From Rhizobium sp. J15 (GTDB taxonomy: Bacteria > Pseudomonadota > Alphaproteobacteria > Rhizobiales > Rhizobiaceae), in NCBI RefSeq assembly GCF_002531825.1, contig NZ_NWSX01000017.1, positions 42,644-106,643 of the forward strand: a stretch of DNA of 64,000 bases, in the 5' to 3' direction. Made by a program: the position numbers and the translations under genes. Shown here in pieces: positions 57,834 through 64,000 of the stretch. The notes beneath the pieces are model-generated. The model was not told where the DNA came from, searched no databases, and saw only the letters and a list, made by a program, of their open reading frames with translations. The stretch's first letter is position 1, and every line of letters starts with the position of its first letter.

Positions 57834-59828
57834 TTGAAGATCCGCGGCAAAATTAACCTGCTGGTTTCTGTGATGGGCGCGGTCGCGCTTCTGATCGGCG
57901 CAACGGCACTGTCCGCCATGCGCGAATATAACCGCAATCTCACAGCCTATGAGCATGCTGCCGCTCGCGCCTATGCCGGTGAACGCCTCAACCGTTTCGT
58001 CACGGCCGTGGTCATGGAATCGCGCGGCATTTACGCCGCCAAGGATATCAAGGATACGCCGAACTTCGCCAAGGGGCTGATGGCCGGCCTCGACGAGATC
58101 GACAAGGTCATTGCCGGCTGGGCGCCGCTCGTCCCCGAGGGCGAGAAGGAGACTTTTGCCAAGCTCGTCGCCAGATCGGCGGAATTCCGCACGTTCCGTA
58201 CGGAAACGGCCCGCCTCGGCACGGAAGTCGGCCCCGAGGCCGCCAGCCAGCAGGGCAACAATGAGGCCAACCGCGCCAACCGCAAGGCCTTCCAGGCCGA
58301 AATCGACGCGGTCGTCGCCATCGACAAGGCCGCGCTCCAGGCCGTCAACGACGAGATCGAGAGCTTCCGCACCTGGATCCTGATGCTCGTCCTCAGCATC
58401 ACCGGCATCGGCATCGCCGTCGGCATCGGCATGGGTTTCTATATCGGCACCAGCCATCTGAGCCGCCCGATCAAGCGCGTCACCCATGCGATCAAGGAGG
58501 TCGCCGACGGCAATTTCGACGCCGAGGTCCCCTTTGCCGGCCGCAAGGACGAAATCGGCGAAATGGCCGCAGCGGTCGCTGTCTTCAAGGAGAACGGCCT
58601 CGCCATCAAGCGCCTGAACGCGCAGGAACTGGCCATGCGCGCCAAGAGCGACGACCTCCAGTCGAGCATGTCGGTCGTCGTCGCTGCGGCTGCGGCGGGC
58701 GATTTCAGCCACCGCATCACCAAGGATTACGAGGACGACAACCTCAACCAGTTCGCCGGCAACATCAACACGCTGCTGTCGAGCGTCGATACCGGCATCG
58801 GCGAGACCCGCCGTGTCATCGCAAGCCTTGCCGAAGGCGACCTCACCCAGACGATGAACGGCAGCTTCCAGGGCGCCTTCGCCGAGCTGCAGCAGAACGT
58901 CAACAATACTTTCGCGACGCTGCAGGCGACGATGCGCGAAGTGCGCGAGACGACGGAAGCGATGAATGGCAACACCGCCGAGCTGCGCAATGCGAGCGAC
59001 GACCTGTCGAAGCGCACCGAGCAGCAGGCAGCCGCCCTCGAGCAAACCTCTGCCGCGCTCGACGAGATCACTGCCGTCGTCCAAAACTCCACCGAGCGGG
59101 CGCATGAGGCCACCATCATGGTGTCGGAAGCCAAGGAGAATGCCGGCCGCTCCGGCGTCGTCGTGCGCAATGCCGTCGAGGCCATGGGTCGCATCGAGCA
59201 GGCATCGCGCGAAATCAGCCAGATCATCAACGTCATCGACGAGATCGCTTTCCAGACCAACCTGCTGGCCTTGAACGCCGGCGTCGAGGCGGCGCGCGCC
59301 GGCGAGGCCGGCAAGGGCTTTGCGGTGGTGGCGCAGGAAGTGCGCGAACTGGCGCAGCGTTCGGCGACGGCCGCCAAGGACATCAAGGCGCTGATCACCA
59401 AGTCGGGCGATGAGGTGCAGGTCGGCGTCAAGCTGGTCCAGGCGACGGGCGAGGCTCTCTCCGAGATCGGCACCCGCGTCATCGCCATCAACGATCATAT
59501 CCATTCGATCGCCACCGCCGCGGTCGAGCAGTCGACCGGCCTCAAGGAGGTCAATACCGCCGTCAACCAGATGGATCAGGTCACGCAGCAGAACGCCGCG
59601 ATGGTGGAAGAGACATCCGCCGCCACCCACAGGCTCTCGGCCGAGGCCAATGGGCTGGTGCATCTCATTGCGCGCTTCAAGCTGTCGAATGCGGCGGCAC
59701 CGGTTGCGCTTGCCCGGACCGAGGCGCACAAGCCCGTCGCCTCGCCGGCCCGCCGGGCGGTTGCCAAGGTCGCCCGCGCCTTCGGCGGCGGTGCGGCGGC
59801 CGCCGAACAGAGCTGGGAAGAATTCTGA
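57834..59828 (+). CDS. Methyl-accepting chemotaxis protein with small periplasmic sensor and WEEF tail
   Basis: 664 residues from a TTG at 57834 with AGGGAG seven bases upstream; no ATG or GTG is better placed. Two membrane helices (about 8-28 and 180-203) flank a ~150-residue helical periplasmic domain. Two HAMP-like modules follow, then the signalling domain with tip [41 protein letters not shown]. It ends QSWEEF, the same tether as the Cache receptor at 34114. Ligand unknown. A terminator follows. Confidence 0.92.
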   Translation: MKIRGKINLLVSVMGAVALLIGATALSAMREYNRNLTAYEHAAARAYAGERLNRFVTAVVMESRGIYAAKDIKDTPNFAKGLMAGLDEIDKVIAGWAPLVPEGEKETFAKLVARSAEFRTFRTETARLGTEVGPEAASQQGNNEANRANRKAFQAEIDAVVAIDKAALQAVNDEIESFRTWILMLVLSITGIGIAVGIGMGFYIGTSHLSRPIKRVTHAIKEVADGNFDAEVPFAGRKDEIGEMAAAVAVFKENGLAIKRLNAQELAMRAKSDDLQSSMSVVVAAAAAGDFSHRITKDYEDDNLNQFAGNINTLLSSVDTGIGETRRVIASLAEGDLTQTMNGSFQGAFAELQQNVNNTFATLQATMREVRETTEAMNGNTAELRNASDDLSKRTEQQAAALEQTSAALDEITAVVQNSTERAHEATIMVSEAKENAGRSGVVVRNAVEAMGRIEQASREISQIINVIDEIAFQTNLLALNAGVEAARAGEAGKGFAVVAQEVRELAQRSATAAKDIKALITKSGDEVQVGVKLVQATGEALSEIGTRVIAINDHIHSIATAAVEQSTGLKEVNTAVNQMDQVTQQNAAMVEETSAATHRLSAEANGLVHLIARFKLSNAAAPVALARTEAHKPVASPARRAVAKVARAFGGGAAAAEQSWEEF

Positions 59829-59851
59829 TCCTTCCCGATGATGTGCCTTCG

Positions 59852-59877
59852 AACGCCGCCTCCGGGCGGCGTTTTTG
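59852..59877 (+). terminator. Terminator of the chemoreceptor gene
   Basis: aacgccgcc, loop tccg, ggcggcgtt followed by T-rich sequence (gtttttgtg), 24 nt after the stop codon. Confidence 0.9.
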
Positions 59878-59940
59878 TGACGACTTGACGCTGCTCGCAA
59901 AGATTTGAAAGCGGAGCCTATTGGTCTAATATAAAGCTCC

Positions 59941-60051
59941 AGAGCATGATGCCGAAAAATGTAAGCGGTTTTCGGACGGCATCATGCTCTAACAGATAAG
60001 CGAGAACAGGATTGGTTTCAGGCCGACCAGGTCGGAAACCAATCCTGTTCT
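59941..60051. repeat. RIME-like double-palindrome repeat
   Basis: Palindrome 1: agagcatgatgccgaaaa ... ttttcggacggcatcatgctct (59941-59990). Palindrome 2: agaacaggattggtttc ... gaaaccaatcctgttct with perfect 17-base arms (60003-60051). The order and cores match the element at 3945-4054 in opposite order. It ends 40 nt before the histidine kinase start. Confidence 0.85.
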
Positions 60052-60091
60052 TGCGGTGAGGGCGGCCGCGCCGCCGATCGGGCGAGAGAAT

Positions 60092-61612
60092 ATGCCGGTG
60101 CAAGACCAAGGCAACAATCCTTCGGCGGAAATCCCGGCGGGCAGCGAGGCCACCAAGGGCCGCTGCCCGTCTGCCGGTCTGTTCGGCGGGCTGTCCGGCA
60201 AGCTGCTCTGGCTCACCGTCTTCTTCATCATGCTCGCCGAAATCCTGATCTTCTTTCCCTCGGTGGCCAGCATGCGCCTGCGCTGGCTGCAGGACCGGCT
60301 GAACACGGCCGCCGCCGCCGCCATCGTCATCGATGGGCTGCAGCCGATCGAGCTGCCGCGCGCCCTGCAGAAGGAGACGCTGGAAGCGACGGGCACGAAG
60401 GCGATCGTGCTGCGCAAGGACGGCACCTCGCGGCTGCTGGCGACGACCGACATGCCAACCTCCGTCGACGAGGCCTACGACCTCACCGACGTGCCGCCGC
60501 TGACGGCGATACGCGACGCGCTCGATACCTTGGTCTTCGGCGGCAACAGGATGATCCGTGTCTATGGCCCCGTCGGCGAAACCAGCACCGGCGTCGAGGT
60601 GGTGATGAAGGACAAACTGCTGCGCCGGGCAATGTTCGCCTATTCTCGGAACGTTCTCCTGCTCTCGGTGCTGATCTCGCTCTTCACGGCGACGCTGATT
60701 TTCTTTGCGATCAACCGCATCCTCATCGGTCCCATCCGCCGGCTGACCGGCAGCATGCAGCAATTCTCCTCGGATCCGGAAAATCCGGCCCATATCTATA
60801 TCGGCGACGGCGGCCGCGACGAGCTGGCGGTTGCCGGCCGCAACCTCACCTCAATGCAGATGGAGCTGCAGAAGACGCTGAAGCAGCAGAGGAACCTCGC
60901 CGCTCTCGGCCTTGCCGTTTCCAAGATCAATCACGACATGCGCAATATCCTGGCATCGGCGCAGCTGATGTCGGACCGGCTGGTCGATGTCGACGATCCG
61001 ATGGTCAAGAGCTTCGCGCCGAAGCTTCTGCGCACCATCGACCGCGCCGTCGGCTACACGACCGAGGTCCTGTCTTACGGCAAGGCGAGCGAATCGGCGC
61101 CGCGCCGCCGCCATGTCCGCCTTCTGGAGCTGACCCAGGACGTCAAGGACATGCTGGCGATCGATCCGCAGAGCGGCATCGAATTCACAGAGCAGATCGG
61201 CGTCGATCTCGAGGTCGATGCCGATGGCGAGCAACTGTTCCGCGTCATCCACAATCTCTGCCGCAACGCGCTGCAGGCGCTGACCTCGCCGGGCGAGGGC
61301 GGGCCGGGCTCGGTCCGGCGCATCACCGTCGCCGCCCAGCGCGTCGGCAGCGTCGTCAGCATCACGGTGGACGATACCGGTCCCGGCATGCCGCTGAAGG
61401 CGCGCCAGAACCTCTTTGCCGCCTTCCGCGGCTCCGCCCGCTCGGGCGGCACCGGCCTCGGCCTCACCATCGCCCGCGAACTGGTGCTCGCCCATGGCGG
61501 CACGATCGCGCTTGTGGAAAAACCGACGGTCGGCACGCAGTTCCGCATCGAGATCCCCGATCGCCCGGTTTCCCTGGAGGATTACCGCAGCCGGGCGCAC
61601 TTCGAAAAGTGA
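60092..61612 (+). CDS. Membrane-bound histidine kinase with HAMP domain (orphan)
   Basis: 506 residues. Two membrane helices (about 36-56 and 190-210) enclose a periplasmic sensor of about 130 residues, then HAMP, a HisKA-like region with the likely phospho-acceptor in INHDMRNILASAQLMSDRL, and HATPase with N box HNLCRNALQAL, DDTGPGM and GTGLGL. No response regulator is adjacent. The ATG at 60092 is preferred over 60056 since the latter overlaps the repeat region and lacks support. Sensor ligand unknown. Confidence 0.9.
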   Translation: MPVQDQGNNPSAEIPAGSEATKGRCPSAGLFGGLSGKLLWLTVFFIMLAEILIFFPSVASMRLRWLQDRLNTAAAAAIVIDGLQPIELPRALQKETLEATGTKAIVLRKDGTSRLLATTDMPTSVDEAYDLTDVPPLTAIRDALDTLVFGGNRMIRVYGPVGETSTGVEVVMKDKLLRRAMFAYSRNVLLLSVLISLFTATLIFFAINRILIGPIRRLTGSMQQFSSDPENPAHIYIGDGGRDELAVAGRNLTSMQMELQKTLKQQRNLAALGLAVSKINHDMRNILASAQLMSDRLVDVDDPMVKSFAPKLLRTIDRAVGYTTEVLSYGKASESAPRRRHVRLLELTQDVKDMLAIDPQSGIEFTEQIGVDLEVDADGEQLFRVIHNLCRNALQALTSPGEGGPGSVRRITVAAQRVGSVVSITVDDTGPGMPLKARQNLFAAFRGSARSGGTGLGLTIARELVLAHGGTIALVEKPTVGTQFRIEIPDRPVSLEDYRSRAHFEK

Positions 61613-61671
61613 CATGATTTCTGAAGGCGCAGCCGCCGGCAGACAAACACGCGATTTTTTTCGAAATGCTC

Positions 61672-61700
61672 TTGCATTGTCCGAAAGGACCCTTTAGAGG
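61672..61700 (+). promoter_or_regulatory. Possible tRNA-Arg promoter
   Basis: TTGCAT, 17-base spacer, TAGAGG, ending 35 bases before the tRNA. Only a partial match in the -10 box; the TTGCA-type -35 is common before rhizobial tRNA genes. Confidence 0.4.
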
Positions 61701-61735
61701 ATCGCCCACGCAAGCGGCTCCGCCGCATTTTGCAC

Positions 61736-61812
61736 GCACCCGTAGCTCAGCTGGATAGAGCACCAGACTACGAATCTGGGGGTCAGGAGTTCGAATCTCT
61801 TCGGGTGCGCCA
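61736..61812 (+). tRNA. tRNA-Arg (anticodon ACG)
   Basis: 77-nt cloverleaf: acceptor gcacccg/cgggtgc, D arm gctc...gagc, anticodon stem ccaga/tctgg around ctacgaa (anticodon ACG), T arm aggag/ctctt with loop ttcgaat, discriminator g and encoded CCA. Its 3' half is the probable attachment site of the integrase gene that starts about 100 nt downstream. Confidence 0.96.
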
Positions 61813-61913
61813 TTCTTTTCCTAATGCATTGAACCTAAAAAACATCTAGGGTTTCAGAACCTTAGCGAGAGCCGCCTAGTACACAACGGTATCGCACAAA
61901 GGTGGGACACTCG

Positions 61914-63740
61914 ATGGCAGGGCTCAGCTATATGCAGAGACGGACTTCAGGCATCTACGAGTTTCGCAAGCGGCTCCCTCAGGAGCTTGCCGGAAAGCCA
62001 GCGCCCAAGAACGCTCCTGCCGCGCTCTCAGAACTCATCAATCCCGACACAGGACGCTTCAAGCGGGAGCTTACGGTTTCCCTGAAGACGACGAACTTTG
62101 CCGATGCCAAGCGCAAGGACATGCGGGAGGCTCTCAGGGTCATAGACCTCTTCGCCTTGGCTTCCCGGTATCAGAGAGGTGAGGTTGGTGAGGAGGTGGT
62201 CTCACTTCTGCGCCTACCTTCAGTCGAGGAGATCGAGGCCGATACCATCGCCGCCTTGCTCAAGGAGGATGAGGTCGAGAGGGAGCAGGGCGACCCACGG
62301 CGCTATATGCAAACCCCAGAGGAGCGGGCACAGTGGCCGGACCTCCTAGACCCCGGCTTTGGTCGGCTGGGGATGGCAGAGGGTCACCTCGAAGCTAAGC
62401 AAGAATGGACAGAGACCCTCTCGAAGGAATACCGCTCAGCCTACGCCAGCCGCAACCCCGATATCGTGAGGGCAGAGCTTCATGCCTACCTTAAGGCTGG
62501 CAACCATCCCATAGACCCCTCATCTCCCTACTACCGAGAGGCAGGCCTTGCGGTCCTAAGGGGCCACGTCAAAGCCTATGACCTTATGCTGAAAAGGCAG
62601 GAGGGTGAGGATATCCCGACCCCCAGCCCTAGCCCAGCCAAGGGGCCGACGCTCTCGGATGCCTTCAAGGCATGGCGTGAAGGGACCCCGGCGAGGGGCG
62701 GCAAGAAGGCATCTCCCAGCACAGTCAGGGAGGCGGAAAGGGCAGTCAGGTACTTTACGGAGTGGCACGGGGACTTGCGCCTAGGGGACATCACCAAGGA
62801 GAAGGCGAGAGACTTCCGCACTAACGGGCTCGCCAAGATACCTACGAGGCTGACCGGGAAGCAGCGCTCAATGTCGCTTAGGGCCCTTGTTAAGGCCGGT
62901 GATGGCGGGCAGGAGCTTATTCATGCGGCAAGCGTCAACAAGTATCTAAACCTCTTGGCGGCCATCGTGAGCGCCTGTGAGCGTGAGGGCTTGGTGGATA
63001 GCCTTCCCGCCTTCAGCAACCCCTTCACTAAGCTCGGCCTCACCATCGACAAACGCAATGACACCAATCGCCGGGAGCCGTTCTCTGAGGCGGACCTGAA
63101 GGCTCTCTTCGAGAGCGTGGTCTATGCGCGGGGCGAGAGGCCATTGGGTGGTGGCGGTGAGGCTGCCTATTGGTTGCCGCTCATCGCCCTCTTTTCCGGG
63201 GCGCGGCTCAATGAAATCGCTCAGTTGCGCATTAGGGACCTGAGACAGGACTCGGAGACCGGCTTGTGGTTCATCGACATCGGGACAGAGGGTGATCGGT
63301 CGATTAAGACGGCAAGTTCTCGGAGGCAGGTCCCGCTGCACCCTGAGCTTATCAAGCTTGGTCTTCTCCGCTATCGCCAGCAACGCCTTGAGAAGGACCG
63401 CAAGGACAACGCCAGCCTATGGCCGGACATCAAGTCAGCCGACGAGGCCTATCGCTCAACGGCATGGTCTAAATGGTTCAATCGTTATCTGCGGGTCTCT
63501 GTGGGTATTAAAGACCCATCAATCGTATTTCACTCCCTGCGGCATACCTTCAAGCGGATGGCCCGCGATGCCGGTCTCTCGGAGGAGCTTCATGATGCCC
63601 TGACGGGGCATGCGGGAGGCGGGGGGGTGGGCCGAAGCTATGGCTCCGGGTTTGGCTTGAGGGCCCTCGGGGAGGCAATGGCGAGGATAGGGGTCCCATC
63701 ACCTGTCAAGACCCTGCCCGAGTGGGAGCCGCAAAGGTAG
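61914..63740 (+). CDS. Tyrosine recombinase / integrase
   Basis: 608 residues from ATG 61914 (AGGTGG upstream; a GTG 12 bases earlier is the alternative). The catalytic domain is at the C-terminus with R431 (GARLNE), H540/R543 (HSLRHTF), H566 (TGHAGG) and nucleophile Y576 (GRSYG). N-terminal ~250 residues carry a YMQRR...YEFRKRLP arm-binding-like motif and a SAM-like core-binding region follows. Arginine is often AGG and third positions are less GC-biased than in the flanking genes, a sign of transfer. Catalytic residues all intact, so likely active. Confidence 0.93.
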   Translation: MAGLSYMQRRTSGIYEFRKRLPQELAGKPAPKNAPAALSELINPDTGRFKRELTVSLKTTNFADAKRKDMREALRVIDLFALASRYQRGEVGEEVVSLLRLPSVEEIEADTIAALLKEDEVEREQGDPRRYMQTPEERAQWPDLLDPGFGRLGMAEGHLEAKQEWTETLSKEYRSAYASRNPDIVRAELHAYLKAGNHPIDPSSPYYREAGLAVLRGHVKAYDLMLKRQEGEDIPTPSPSPAKGPTLSDAFKAWREGTPARGGKKASPSTVREAERAVRYFTEWHGDLRLGDITKEKARDFRTNGLAKIPTRLTGKQRSMSLRALVKAGDGGQELIHAASVNKYLNLLAAIVSACEREGLVDSLPAFSNPFTKLGLTIDKRNDTNRREPFSEADLKALFESVVYARGERPLGGGGEAAYWLPLIALFSGARLNEIAQLRIRDLRQDSETGLWFIDIGTEGDRSIKTASSRRQVPLHPELIKLGLLRYRQQRLEKDRKDNASLWPDIKSADEAYRSTAWSKWFNRYLRVSVGIKDPSIVFHSLRHTFKRMARDAGLSEELHDALTGHAGGGGVGRSYGSGFGLRALGEAMARIGVPSPVKTLPEWEPQR

Positions 63741-63830
63741 GGCATGGTGGTGGGTAGACTTCGAGACGGGAGAGAGGGGCCGAACCCCTTCATACCTCTC
63801 CCCCGCCTCTTGGCCTCAGGGTCTAACTAG

Positions 63831-64000
63831 CTATTCTGCAGCGACCCTCAGGTGGCCCTGCTGGCCATGCTTCAGGTCATAGAGACGGAAGGCGTCTGTG
63901 AGCATGGCCTCGTAGTCCGCCCTGGTGAGGGTGGCTTCGTGCCCCCACTCAATGGCGTGCTTATTGTGTTTAAGCGTGGAATGTTGACCCCTCTGGCGGG
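63831..64000 (-). CDS. Partial hypothetical protein of the integrated element
   Basis: The last ~56 codons of a minus-strand gene that begins outside the window, stop TAG at 63831-63833. The end reads TLTRADYEAMLTDAFRLYDL then KHGQQGHLRVAAE. No stop in this frame up to the window edge and AGG arginine codons as in the integrase support coding. I recognise no family. It converges on the integrase; the 90-nt gap contains a GC-rich hairpin (63768-63802). Confidence 0.6.
   Translation of the reverse strand, partial: RQRGQHSTLKHNKHAIEWGHEATLTRADYEAMLTDAFRLYDLKHGQQGHLRVAAE

Larger units (their letters stand above)
61813..64000. mobile_element. Left end of an integrated element at tRNA-Arg(ACG), truncated by window
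   Basis: Begins right after the tRNA 3' end, contains a site-specific integrase and a second gene with non-rhizobial codon use (frequent AGG arginine). The right end and cargo are outside the window. Whether it is a prophage, ICE or genomic island cannot be told from this part. Confidence 0.75.

Noticed and set aside
57819..59900. 693-codon minus-strand frame opposite the chemoreceptor
   Set aside because: Shadow of the MCP gene; repetitive Asp/Gly/Arg pattern and no homology signals.

Overview
The window looks like chromosomal DNA from a fast-growing rhizobium (Rhizobium leguminosarum / R. etli group, Hyphomicrobiales). I infer this from high GC with strong GC3 bias, Mur-type Fur protein without a CxxC zinc site, both ornithine-lipid genes (olsA, olsB), a Tme-type malic enzyme near mutS and glnD, the lptC-lptA-lptB-rpoN-hpf-ptsN cluster, chemoreceptors ending in a WEEF-type tether, and RIME-like intergenic palindromes. 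Species identity is inferred from family recall, not from a search.

Layout. 1-6.2 kb (minus): truncated miaB, olsA, mur, rimI, tsaB, an Nfu scaffold, a universal stress protein, trpS and a VOC protein. 6.4-17 kb: a small secreted M15-like protein (+), then mutS, a 91-residue unknown, glnD and murJ (minus), divergent from tme (+). 17.1-26.1 kb: an AraC regulator, olsB, a hybrid histidine kinase, two RNA methyltransferases plus lspA in an overlapping operon, a NUDIX enzyme, a CoxG-like protein, a GNAT and a LapA-like membrane protein. 26.3-34 kb: ihfB and sppA, divergent from lptC-lptA-lptB-rpoN-(frameshifted EamA transporter)-hpf-ptsN. 34-41 kb: Cache chemoreceptor, ribokinase and rmuC (minus), then a globin-coupled chemoreceptor (+). 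40.7-46.5 kb: def, a FitAB-type toxin-antitoxin module, fmt and truA, then a membrane protein, dapE and dapD (minus). 46.6-54 kb: LOG protein, EF-hand protein, pyrimidine nucleotidase, Ada-like repair protein, PEP-mutase-like protein, argB, and an ECF sigma / anti-sigma / fasciclin operon. 54.2-57.4 kb (minus): engB, yidC, rnpA, rpmH with a near-consensus promoter. 57.8-61.6 kb: a second WEEF chemoreceptor and an orphan histidine kinase. 61.7 kb to the end: tRNA-Arg(ACG) followed directly by a tyrosine-recombinase integrase of foreign codon use and a second foreign-looking partial gene, the left edge of an integrated element that runs out of the window.

Most of the window is core housekeeping: envelope biogenesis (Lpt system, MurJ, YidC, LspA, ornithine lipids), nitrogen control (GlnD, RpoN, PtsN), translation (def/fmt, trpS, truA, rpmH, IHF nearby) and lysine/arginine biosynthesis. 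The accessory signals are the tRNA-integrase edge, the toxin-antitoxin module with its own promoter and operator between def and fmt, a frameshifted transporter inside the rpoN cluster, an AraC gene between tme and olsB, and palindromic repeats that abut or supply stop codons. I did not find a clearly undescribed multi-gene system inside the window; the best place to look for one is the cargo beyond position 64000.
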